From NCBI GenBank assembly GCA_023426125.1, contig JAFABI010000087.1, positions 1-64,000 of the forward strand: 64,000 bases of DNA, read 5' to 3'. This document shows, in pieces, positions 25,158-32,747 of this stretch (the stretch's first letter is position 1; every line of letters starts with the position of its first letter). The notes below the pieces were generated by a model, which was not told where the DNA came from, ran no database searches, and saw only the letters and a program-made list of their open reading frames with translations. This DNA is from Bacillota bacterium (GTDB taxonomy: Bacteria; Bacillota; Clostridia; Acetivibrionales; DTU013). Made by a program: the position numbers and the translations under genes.

Positions 25158-26186
25158 GTGAGAAATAAAATAGCCTTTCTTTTAATTTTTCTCATTTCCA
25201 TTGCCTTTGCAGTTCCGCCTTATCTGGGAGCAATAAAGGATGCAAGGCCTGTACATGGCCAGGACGGCTGGGAGGTTGTCACCCCGGAAGGTGCGGGAAT
25301 GGATCCCGATACCCTGGCGCAAGCCGGCGGATACCTCAAAAAAACCGATGCCACTGCTTTTATCGTTTTATCTAAAGGAAGAATTGCATGGGAGCAATAT
25401 TTCCGGGGACAAATTCCAAAAGACTATGCTTTTGCCTTTTCAACCGCCAATTTGATGTTGTCCGCAGTCACCGGCATTTCCATTGCGCGGGGGGAATTGC
25501 CGCCGGAAGGCCGGTTAATGGATTTCTATCCCGAATTTTTTACGAAGGCCGGAAACGCCGGTTTGTTGGAAGAAACATACGCCATGACCACCGGGAAGAT
25601 CACGCTGCGCCAGATCCTTGCCAATACTTCCGGGCTTAAGAATCCGGAGGAGGAATATTTCCATCAGGTTCACTGGATAGAACGGATGCTGTCGCAAAAA
25701 ACAGCCGGAGAGCCGGGGGAAACCTTCCTGCCCGCACCGCTGGCTACCTATCTCGTCTCGGGAGCCATTACCCGGAAAACCGGAAAAAGAACAAGCGAGC
25801 TGGCGCATGAAAGGATATGCGGACCTGCGGAAATGAACAGGGTTATCTGGCACAGCGGCCCTGAAGAATACGATATCGGCGGACAATACCTGTATATGCG
25901 GCCGCTGGATATTGCCAGGCTGGGACAGCTCTACCTGGACGAGGGGCAAGAGATAATTCCAAAAGCCTGGGTACAGGAAACGTTGGCCTGTGGGTTTGGC
26001 TTAAGCATACGAAACATCAAGGGTTATCAGGTTTTTACCACGGAAGGGGAAGACACGGCGCCAAACCTCTATATGGTTCCGGAGCGTGGTCTGGTCGTCG
26101 TTGTGACGTCTTATCCCGGGATCTTTAGAGAAAGCCTGTCTTATGAGGACGTGGAAAAAGTTCTGACAGATTATTTACTTCAATGA
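25158..26186 (+). CDS. Beta-lactamase-fold exported protein lacking catalytic residues
   Basis: 342 aa with an N-terminal signal or anchor helix (residues 4-20). The fold of class C beta-lactamases and S12 peptidases is visible: GRIAWEQYF, LPPEGRLMDFYPEF, ITLRQILANTSGL, PLDIARLGQLYLD. But the SxxK motif reads STAN (Ser95 with Asn98 for the Lys), the YxN position reads PAP, and the late HTG/KTG region reads EGE. It is probably a pseudoenzyme that binds a wall precursor, peptide or partner outside the cell. GTG start; six bases after the ABC ATPase, eight before moxR. Confidence 0.78.
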   Translation: MRNKIAFLLIFLISIAFAVPPYLGAIKDARPVHGQDGWEVVTPEGAGMDPDTLAQAGGYLKKTDATAFIVLSKGRIAWEQYFRGQIPKDYAFAFSTANLMLSAVTGISIARGELPPEGRLMDFYPEFFTKAGNAGLLEETYAMTTGKITLRQILANTSGLKNPEEEYFHQVHWIERMLSQKTAGEPGETFLPAPLATYLVSGAITRKTGKRTSELAHERICGPAEMNRVIWHSGPEEYDIGGQYLYMRPLDIARLGQLYLDEGQEIIPKAWVQETLACGFGLSIRNIKGYQVFTTEGEDTAPNLYMVPERGLVVVVTSYPGIFRESLSYEDVEKVLTDYLLQ

Positions 26187-26194
26187 GGTGAGAG

Positions 26195-27205
26195 ATGGTA
26201 CAGTCAGAGGAAATGCAGCCCTATGAGCAAATCAAGCAATTGGGGGAGAGAATACGGGGAAATATGGCAAAGGTCATTGCTGGAAAGGAGGATACAATTG
26301 AAAAAGTATTGATCTGCCTCTTCTGCGGAGGGCATGTGCTGCTGGAGGATGTGCCGGGCGTAGGGAAGACGGTTTTGGCCAGGAGCCTGGCCAGGTCTGT
26401 CCGCTGCGATTATAAACGGATTCAATTCACCCCGGATTTGCTTCCTTCGGACCTGACGGGAATCAACTACTATAACCAGAAAATGGGGGAGTTCGTCTTC
26501 CGCCCCGGTCCGCTCTTTGCAAATATTGTTCTGGCGGATGAAATCAACCGGGCAACCCCGCGGACCCAGGCGAGCCTTCTGGAATGCATGGAAGAACGGC
26601 AGGTTACCATCGATGGTGAGACGCACCCCCTTCATGCTCCTTTTTTTGTCATCGCAACGCAAAATCCTGTCGAAACCCACGGCACCTTTCCGCTGCCCGA
26701 AGCCCAGCTGGACCGCTTCACCATGCGGCTGCGGATGGGTTATCCGGCATTTGCGGACGGGCGCAGCATACTGGACCGTTTTGAGCAGGAGAATCCCCTG
26801 GATACCCTTGAAAGCGTAACCACCTGCCGGGAGCTGGCGGAAGTGCAGCGGCTTTTCTGCCGGGTGAGGGTTTGCGGAGCCGTAAAGGATTATATCCTGG
26901 AGATTATTGAACAAACCCGGCAGGATGAAAAAATCCTCCTGGGGGTCAGCACCAGGGGGAGCCTGGCTTTAATGAAGGCCGCGCAGGTGTATGCCGGTTT
27001 CCGGGGACGTCCTTTTGTCACACCGGACGATGTGAAAAAAATGGCTGTTCCGGTACTATCCCACCGTATCCTTTTAAAAACTCCTTCCTTCAATGGCCCT
27101 TTACAGCAGACAGAACATCGGATCGGCGAACTGCTGGGGCGTGTCCGGGTGCCTGTGGAAGCACTCGAATGGAACGAAAGCCGGCAAGCGGGAGAAGAAC
27201 CGTGA
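26195..27205 (+). CDS. MoxR-family AAA+ ATPase
   Basis: 336 aa. Walker A DVPGVGKT, Walker B VLADEINRATPRTQ, sensor 1 VIATQNPVETHGTFPLPEAQLDRF, and sensor 2 GVSTRGSLALMKAAQVYA. MoxR ATPases remodel or mature partner complexes and are usually encoded next to DUF58 proteins, as here. The 3' end overlaps the DUF58 gene by 37 bases. GAGGTG precedes the ATG. Confidence 0.93.
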   Translation: MVQSEEMQPYEQIKQLGERIRGNMAKVIAGKEDTIEKVLICLFCGGHVLLEDVPGVGKTVLARSLARSVRCDYKRIQFTPDLLPSDLTGINYYNQKMGEFVFRPGPLFANIVLADEINRATPRTQASLLECMEERQVTIDGETHPLHAPFFVIATQNPVETHGTFPLPEAQLDRFTMRLRMGYPAFADGRSILDRFEQENPLDTLESVTTCRELAEVQRLFCRVRVCGAVKDYILEIIEQTRQDEKILLGVSTRGSLALMKAAQVYAGFRGRPFVTPDDVKKMAVPVLSHRILLKTPSFNGPLQQTEHRIGELLGRVRVPVEALEWNESRQAGEEP

Positions 27206-28365
27206 CGGCGGCAGCCTTGCTGGTGGTTACCGGAATCGTCTTCTGGCTTTATGGAGCCTTGACAGCCCGGCGGGTATTGGATCAACTGCATTATCATTGC
27301 AGCTTCAGTGTACAGGAAGCCTCGGAAGGAGACGAAGTGATGCTGGTGGAAACCGTAGAAAATTCCGGATTTCTGCCGGTACAATGGCTGAAAGTACAGA
27401 TTTTCACCTCGCGGTGGCTGGACTTTGCCCGCACCCGTTCGGTGGTGGCTCAGGGAAGCCGCTATGTCAACAGCTCCTTCAGCTTAAGCGGATTTGAAAA
27501 AATCACCCGGCGGTGGAAAGTCCGGTGCCTGAAGCGGGGGATTTACCGGATAGAAACTGTTTCTTTAACCGGCGGCGCTTTGATTTTGGCGGAAAACCGC
27601 TCCGTTCCGGTCGGCGTGGGGGCGGAGATCATTGTATTTCCGGCGCCCATTGACCTTGAGCAATGGGTGAAGCCTGTGAACATGCTGTCAGGGGAACAGA
27701 TTGTCCGGCGCTTTGTTCTGGAGGATCCCTTTCTTGTTTCCGGCGCCAGGGAGTACCGGGATTCAGACCCGATGAACCGCATTCACTGGAATGCATCGGC
27801 AAGACACAACAAACTCATGGTGCGGAAAAATGACTATACCTCCCACATGAACCTGAGAATCCTTCTCAATGTACAATCCCGTGAACAGGAATCCATTGAA
27901 GTGCTGGATAAAGAAGTCGCGGAAACGGGAATCAGGGTGGCGGCGGGAATGATTCGCAGGGCTATGGAAGAAGGTGTCCCGGTAGGTCTTGCTACAAACG
28001 GGCTTCCAACGGATGAACTGTGGAAAAGCGGTTCTTTTTCCGGAACTGAAGGGAAGCTGTCTGTTTCAGCCATCCGGTCGGGGCAGAACCATGCCCGGAA
28101 TCTGATGACAGCCCTGGCAGGCATGAGGCTGGAAACTCTGGTGGGTTTTGAAGAGCTGATCCTTTCCGTTTCCCGGGAATCGGCGGGTGACGAGGTGGCC
28201 GTCATTACCGCCTATGCGAGTGCCCGCCTGGCTTTTGCGATCCACCAGCTAAAGCGGAACTGCGGGCGGGTCCGGATTATTTTCACCCAGGCTTGCTATA
28301 TTCCGGAAGAATTGCTTGCCATTGCAGATATTCATGTCCTGGGGGAGGCGGTGGAGCAATCATGA
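27169..28365 (+). CDS. DUF58 domain protein
   Basis: 398 aa. N-terminal membrane hairpin (about residues 12-35), then a beta-rich stretch, then the DUF58 signature REYRDSDPMNRIHWNASAR near residue 205, followed by a von Willebrand-like domain whose MIDAS residues are not obvious. Usual partner of MoxR. Its start overlaps moxR and its stop overlaps the next ATG (ATGA), so expression is coupled. Role in the assembly not known. Confidence 0.88.
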   Translation: MERKPASGRRTVTAAALLVVTGIVFWLYGALTARRVLDQLHYHCSFSVQEASEGDEVMLVETVENSGFLPVQWLKVQIFTSRWLDFARTRSVVAQGSRYVNSSFSLSGFEKITRRWKVRCLKRGIYRIETVSLTGGALILAENRSVPVGVGAEIIVFPAPIDLEQWVKPVNMLSGEQIVRRFVLEDPFLVSGAREYRDSDPMNRIHWNASARHNKLMVRKNDYTSHMNLRILLNVQSREQESIEVLDKEVAETGIRVAAGMIRRAMEEGVPVGLATNGLPTDELWKSGSFSGTEGKLSVSAIRSGQNHARNLMTALAGMRLETLVGFEELILSVSRESAGDEVAVITAYASARLAFAIHQLKRNCGRVRIIFTQACYIPEELLAIADIHVLGEAVEQS

Positions 28366-29717
28366 AGAAAATGGAGCGCTTAATCAAGCTGCTGCTGCTT
28401 GGGGGGATTTTTTGCAGTGTTTATTCGATAACGGAGGCGACCGGGGCAATTCTTGACCTGACCTATGAGCCGGACTTTCTATATGGTTATCTCGCTTTAA
28501 TCCTGCTGGGCTCTATAATTGCTATTCTGTGTGCAAAATTTTACATACCCTTTTTAAGATTCATTGTATTTGCGATACTATTTATGTTGTCCCAGTGTAT
28601 TTGGCTCTGGATTGTTTTTCAAGCATCTTCGGAGCTTGACCGGATTTTTTGGCAAATGCTCAAGGGCGGGATTTTTTTCATCAGCGGAGCATTGCTGCAC
28701 CGCGGGACAGCATTATTCAAACAGCTTGGCAGCCTCTGGCCGGGCCTTTTGTTTGTTTCGGGTCCTTTGTTGTTAAGTGAGCTGTACTGGAAGGCGGCAT
28801 TTCTGAAAGAGCGCTTGATGGTTATTTCCGTATTCTTTCTTCTGTTTGCCATATTCAAGCAAGGACTGGAACAAACCCATTTCCTTTTTACCGCCAGAGG
28901 GGTGGATTTGCCGGAGGTGCGCAAAAGGGTTGTCTACCGGGGGCTTTTAACGGCTGCCTGCTTGTTTGGCTTGATTCTGGCAGTCACAAATTTAAAAGGT
29001 GTTATCTGGTTCTTGATTTGTGCTATTGCGGAGGGCCTGGAAAAGTTTGTCCTATGGCTTTTCAGCCTGTTTCCCAAACACAGGGAGGGAAGCCCTCCGC
29101 CCGAAGGCTTCGGCTTTATGCCCTTTGACCCGAGACCTTCGCCTTATCCGCTGGTAGTGTTCCTACTTTATTTCGCCAGCAGTTTTGCAGGGCTGTCTTT
29201 GCTGTACTGGGTGCTGACCAGAGCAGGCCCGGCTTTAAAAAGGCTTGTCAGGATTATTCTCCGGTGGCTTTCGGGATGGTTTGTCAGTAAGAAAAGTCCG
29301 GAAGGCGAGGGTGGGGAGGAATTTACCGACACGGTGGAGGCGGTGGAAAAGAAAATGGGCAAAAAGCCTGCCGGGAGGAGATTTTCACTTCCGGATCTGC
29401 TGCAACGCCTTAAAGCTGAGTCCAATCCGGTCTATAAGGTCAGGATCTGCTATCAGATCATTCTCATTGGGTTGTCGGAACAGCTAAGGAATATTTCAAC
29501 CGCAGATACCACCGGAGATATTTGCAGAAAAGCTTCTGCCGTAATGAAAATGTCCGAGGAAAAGGAAATGTTGGAGAAAGCGACCGGCCTCTATGACAGG
29601 GTCCGTTACGGAAGCGGGATACCGGAGGAATCGGAAGTGGAAGAGATCCGACAATTTGCGAGCGCGTATGTCATTGCGAGGAGTGCAGCGACGAAGCAAT
29701 CTCATGGAATGCAATAA
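28362..29717 (+). CDS. Membrane protein with DUF4129-like C-terminus
   Basis: 451 aa. Seven or more membrane helices in the first 330 residues with a loop rich in Pro (REGSPPPEGFGFMPFDPRPSPYP), then a cytoplasmic domain (ARRFSLPDLLQRLKAE ... EEIRQFASAY) that fits DUF4129. DUF4129 often forms the tail of transglutaminase-like proteins in MoxR-DUF58 operons, but no transglutaminase core is seen here. The last 15 or so residues (VIARSAATKQSHGMQ) are encoded by a family-C repeat, so the native C-terminus was overwritten or extended. Confidence 0.8.
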   Translation: MKKMERLIKLLLLGGIFCSVYSITEATGAILDLTYEPDFLYGYLALILLGSIIAILCAKFYIPFLRFIVFAILFMLSQCIWLWIVFQASSELDRIFWQMLKGGIFFISGALLHRGTALFKQLGSLWPGLLFVSGPLLLSELYWKAAFLKERLMVISVFFLLFAIFKQGLEQTHFLFTARGVDLPEVRKRVVYRGLLTAACLFGLILAVTNLKGVIWFLICAIAEGLEKFVLWLFSLFPKHREGSPPPEGFGFMPFDPRPSPYPLVVFLLYFASSFAGLSLLYWVLTRAGPALKRLVRIILRWLSGWFVSKKSPEGEGGEEFTDTVEAVEKKMGKKPAGRRFSLPDLLQRLKAESNPVYKVRICYQIILIGLSEQLRNISTADTTGDICRKASAVMKMSEEKEMLEKATGLYDRVRYGSGIPEESEVEEIRQFASAYVIARSAATKQSHGMQ

Positions 29718-29752
29718 CAAAGAGATCGCCGCAAGCGACCCTCGCGATGACA
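29669..29752. repeat. Dispersed repeat, family C (copy 3), fused to a gene end
   Basis: 84-bp unit from TGTCATTGCGAGGAG to CCTCGCGATGACA, whose ends are near-perfect inverted repeats. It starts inside the last codons of the DUF4129-like gene and supplies its stop codon. It is the most complete copy in the window. Confidence 0.75.
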
Positions 29753-29774
29753 CGATTGTCACGCCTTCGGAATA

Positions 29775-29808
29775 AAAAAGCGGTATGGGTTGAACCATAC
29801 CGCTTTTT
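29775..29808. terminator. Bidirectional terminator
   Basis: AAAAAGCGGTATGG and CCATACCGCTTTTT form a perfect stem around GTTGAA. It sits between the convergent operon end at 29717 and the DUF4097 gene at 29821 and can serve both strands. Confidence 0.9.
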
Positions 29809-29820
29809 CGCCTTATGACC

Positions 29821-31026
29821 TCATTTTACCACTTCGATGTATCCGTTGAGCGTCTCGGCATATATGTTAACCCTTTGAGGGGCGTTGTTGTAAGAACTGC
29901 TCTGTGCATCCACAGCTTTATCCGGGCTGAAGGACTTGCCGGGATTGCTGTATAAAAGCTCCGGTATCAGCAGATTGATACCTCCGTTGGTAGTTCTTGC
30001 CTGTACCTTGTAAGCCCTGTTTTCCATATCGTTCATATTTGCCTTGATATCGCCGTTTTTCGTCTTCAGCTCCATGGTAATATCGGCCGAACCATCGATA
30101 TTCTGCACGTTTTCAACGGCAATTTTCCCATTGGCAGTGATGGCACTCAGCTTCTCCGTCTTGATGTTCTTTATGTCAATGATGGAGTTCTTGGTATTGA
30201 TGTTGACTTCCTTGCCGATAATATAGTTTGCAAATACCTTGGCGTTTTTCGTATCGATGGATATGCTGTCGCTGTTGACGCCCATCAGATCGATCATGGC
30301 ATTTTTTGTGATGCTTTCAAACTGCTTGGACAGGGTATCCTCCACGCTGATCTTTCCATTTTTGGTTTCCAGCCTTATTTTGTTAAAGTTTACCACCGGA
30401 ACAAATACTTCATGAGATACGCTGATGAATTCCGTCTTGTTCAGCTTCAGTGTAACTGCATTTTCACTGCCGGAGAAAAGAATCACATCGTCGGTTTGGC
30501 TTTGCGGACTGCGGATTTTCGATTTGATAATAATTTTGTTTTCCGCGTGCTTCTTTATGGAGATCTGGCCGTTTATACCTTCAAGATCCAGGTCCATCCC
30601 ATCCTGTGCGGCTGCTTCAAAGGTTTTTTCCACTGTATTGTAATTGCCGAAGATACTGAAAGAGCCGGTATCTACAACGCTGCCGACATAATCGACGATC
30701 TTGTCCACGATTCCGAAGGTGGTCGTTGCAACGTTCTTCCCGAATTTCTCCGCTTTTGCGCTGAAATCGTCAACCATCTTGTCAAAATCCTTTTCATTGA
30801 CGTTCTTTGTAATATCCCTTTTCCAGTCGTTTATTCTTTCCCTTAGCTTATTTACTTCATCGTAATAATTTGGCTGCTGCCTCTGCTGCCTGTTTGCCGT
30901 ATTTTCACCGGCTACCTGTTTTTTGCCCCCATCCAGGGCCTCCAAAAGCTTTGCCGCTTCGTCGCTGTTTATTTTGCCGTCCTGGAGCATCTTCAGAATC
31001 AGCATTCTTTCTTCATTTAAAGACAT
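29821..31026 (-). CDS. DUF4097 beta-helix protein with SHOCT-like N-terminus
   Basis: 401 aa. Residues 1-35 (NEERMLILKMLQDGKINSDEAAKLLEAL) are a SHOCT-like helical hairpin. About 85-130 is linker. From about residue 140 on, repeated short strands (DLEGINGQISIKKH, RLETKNGKISVEDT, SIDTKNAKVFANY, NINTKNSIIDIKNI, ELKTKNGDIKANM, EILNGYIEV) form the DUF4097 right-handed beta structure. YvlB and LiaX in Bacilli have this layout and relate to the cell-envelope stress response. No signal peptide. AGGAGGGTG precedes the ATG. Same transcript as the DUF2089 gene. Confidence 0.85.
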   Translation of the reverse strand: MSLNEERMLILKMLQDGKINSDEAAKLLEALDGGKKQVAGENTANRQQRQQPNYYDEVNKLRERINDWKRDITKNVNEKDFDKMVDDFSAKAEKFGKNVATTTFGIVDKIVDYVGSVVDTGSFSIFGNYNTVEKTFEAAAQDGMDLDLEGINGQISIKKHAENKIIIKSKIRSPQSQTDDVILFSGSENAVTLKLNKTEFISVSHEVFVPVVNFNKIRLETKNGKISVEDTLSKQFESITKNAMIDLMGVNSDSISIDTKNAKVFANYIIGKEVNINTKNSIIDIKNIKTEKLSAITANGKIAVENVQNIDGSADITMELKTKNGDIKANMNDMENRAYKVQARTTNGGINLLIPELLYSNPGKSFSPDKAVDAQSSSYNNAPQRVNIYAETLNGYIEVVK

Positions 31027-31074
31027 ATCGCTATCACCCTCCTGATTAATCTTTTTCCCTTTGATTTTGTTTTG

Positions 31075-31443
31075 CTATTCCTTCAACATTTCAAGCGCCT
31101 GTTCCACAGTCAGCTCACCGCTGTTGAGCTTATCCAGGACTTCCTTCTTCCTGCCGGGGATTTCCGGCTCCGGTTCCGACTTATAACCGAGAGCTGCGGC
31201 CACGTCCTCCAACTTGTTTTTCACTGTCGGATACGATACCCCCAGTTCCTTTTCCACTTCCTTGATATTTCCCCTGCATTTTATGAAAGCGTCGATGAAT
31301 GCTTTTTGATCATCTGTAAGCCTGCAGAATCTGCACAGGTGGAAATGGCCCTCAATTGTCGTATCACACGCTTTGCAGTAAATTCTCGTTACTTCGGTAT
31401 TTCCGCCGCAGATTGGGCATTTTCCCAATGCTTCTCTTGTCAT
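31075..31443 (-). CDS. DUF2089 zinc-ribbon/HTH protein
   Basis: 122 aa. Two cysteine pairs at the N-terminus (CPICGG, YCKACDT) plus CRFC make a zinc ribbon. A helix-turn-helix follows (NIKEVEKELGVSYPTVKNKLEDV), and the C-terminus (KEVLDKLNSGELTVEQALEMLKE) is a SHOCT-like hairpin resembling the N-terminus of the next gene product. Probably the transcriptional regulator of this two-gene operon. Strong GAGGTGG site. Confidence 0.85.
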   Translation of the reverse strand: MTREALGKCPICGGNTEVTRIYCKACDTTIEGHFHLCRFCRLTDDQKAFIDAFIKCRGNIKEVEKELGVSYPTVKNKLEDVAAALGYKSEPEPEIPGRKKEVLDKLNSGELTVEQALEMLKE

Positions 31444-31532
31444 AAAACCACCTCTTATATTATTTTAATCTTTTTATGATTTCCTATTAATATTTTTAAT
31501 ATTCAAATTAATAATATTAATTTATATTACTT

Positions 31533-31561
31533 ATAATAATATTGTTTCTAGAGAAAGTCAA
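31533..31561 (-). promoter_or_regulatory. Promoter of the DUF2089-DUF4097 operon
   Basis: Minus-strand TTGACT (31556-31561), 17-base spacer and TATTAT (31533-31538), in a very AT-rich gap. Leader of about 80 nt to the DUF2089 ATG. Confidence 0.65.
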
Positions 31562-31584
31562 TATATTTTTATGAAATAATTAAA

Positions 31585-31621
31585 AAAATTAAAAGGATCA
31601 TTAATATTATTAATAATCCTT
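31585..31621 (-). terminator. Terminator after recR
   Basis: On the minus strand AAGGATTATTAAT and ATTAATGATCCTT pair almost perfectly, followed by TTAATTTTTTT. It closes the dnaX-ybaB-recR transcript upstream of the DUF2089 promoter. Confidence 0.75.
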
Positions 31622-31677
31622 GAGAAAATACTTAATTATCATGTAAATATGCTTCTTTCATGTCCGGTATTTTTCCA

Positions 31678-32277
31678 TCAGATTTCCCTTCGGCCTTCCA
31701 GCGCTTTTGCCAGAGTTACCTCGTCCGCATATTCCAGGTCGCCACCCACGGGAATGCCGTGGGCGATCCTGGTAGCTTTTATGCCTAACGGCTTTAATAG
31801 CTTTGAGATATACATTGCCGTGGCTTCGCCCTCCACATCCGGATTGGTGGCAAGGATGACTTCCCTGATGGTATTGTCCTTCACTCTGGCAAGGAGTTCC
31901 TTAATTTTTATATCCTCCGGTCCTATGCCCTCCATGGGCGATATTACGCCGTGGAGAACATGATACAGACCTTTGAATTCCCGGGTTCTTTCCATCGCCA
32001 CCACGTCTCGGGGATCTTCCACGACACAAAAAATTGTCCTGTCTCTCGTGCTTCCGCTGCATATGCCGCAGGGATCGTTCTCCGTCAGGTTGTTGCAGAC
32101 GGAACAGTATTTTACTTTCAGCTTGGCGTCACGTATCGCGTTGGCAAGACCTGCCGCCTTTTCCACAGGAAGGTTCAGGACATGGAATGCAAGCCTCTGG
32201 GCAGTTTTATGGCCTATCCCGGGCAATTTTTCGAATTCTTCAATCAGCTTTGCTACAGGGGCCGCATAATAGCTCAT
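31678..32277 (-). CDS. recR: Recombination protein RecR
   Basis: DNA-binding clamp that loads RecA at gaps together with RecF/RecO. 199 aa: N-terminal helix-hairpin-helix (LPGIGHKTAQRLAFHVL), zinc finger CSVCNNLTENDPCGIC, then a Toprim domain (VVEDPRDVVAMERT ... ILATNPDVEGEATAMYI). Four bases after ybaB. Confidence 0.96.
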   Translation of the reverse strand: MSYYAAPVAKLIEEFEKLPGIGHKTAQRLAFHVLNLPVEKAAGLANAIRDAKLKVKYCSVCNNLTENDPCGICSGSTRDRTIFCVVEDPRDVVAMERTREFKGLYHVLHGVISPMEGIGPEDIKIKELLARVKDNTIREVILATNPDVEGEATAMYISKLLKPLGIKATRIAHGIPVGGDLEYADEVTLAKALEGRREI

Positions 32278-32280
32278 AGG

Positions 32281-32640
32281 TTAGAACAAGCCTCCCAGAC
32301 CGCCCATACCACCCATACCGCCTGTTATCTTGGACATTTCCGAATTGACCATCTCATCGGCCTTGCGCAATGCTTCATTTACAGCTGCCAGGATCAGGTC
32401 CTGGAGCATTTCCACATCTTCCGGGTCAACGACCTCCGGCTTAATGACGATCTCCTGTATCTCCTTTTTGCCTGTAGCAGTTACTTTTATCGCGCCTCCG
32501 CCTGCGGTTGCTTCAACGGATTTCTCCTTAAGCTCCTCCTGCATGCGTTCCATATCCTTTTGCATCTTTTGCGCCTGTTTCATAAGATTCCCCATATTTC
32601 CGCCGCCAAAGCCGCCTCCGGGGAAACCACCTCTAGCCAT
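32281..32640 (-). CDS. ybaB: Nucleoid-associated protein YbaB/EbfC
   Basis: Small dimeric DNA-binding protein, about 119 aa. The family core is MKQAQKMQKDMERMQEEL ... VEATAGGGAIKVTATGKKEIQEIVI ... DLILAAVNEAL. Glycine-rich tails at both ends (GGFPGGGFGGGNMG; GGMGGMGGLGGLF). Start at MARGG with AAGGAGG upstream. Conserved partner of recR and dnaX. Confidence 0.95.
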   Translation of the reverse strand: MARGGFPGGGFGGGNMGNLMKQAQKMQKDMERMQEELKEKSVEATAGGGAIKVTATGKKEIQEIVIKPEVVDPEDVEMLQDLILAAVNEALRKADEMVNSEMSKITGGMGGMGGLGGLF

Positions 32641-32747
32641 TGTCAAATCCTCCTTGAATCTTTAAATAATTACACGCTGTAAAGCCATTTATTAACCTCA
32701 TTATACAGTATTGCACAGTTATCCTACAAGGGTATAAATACTTTTCA

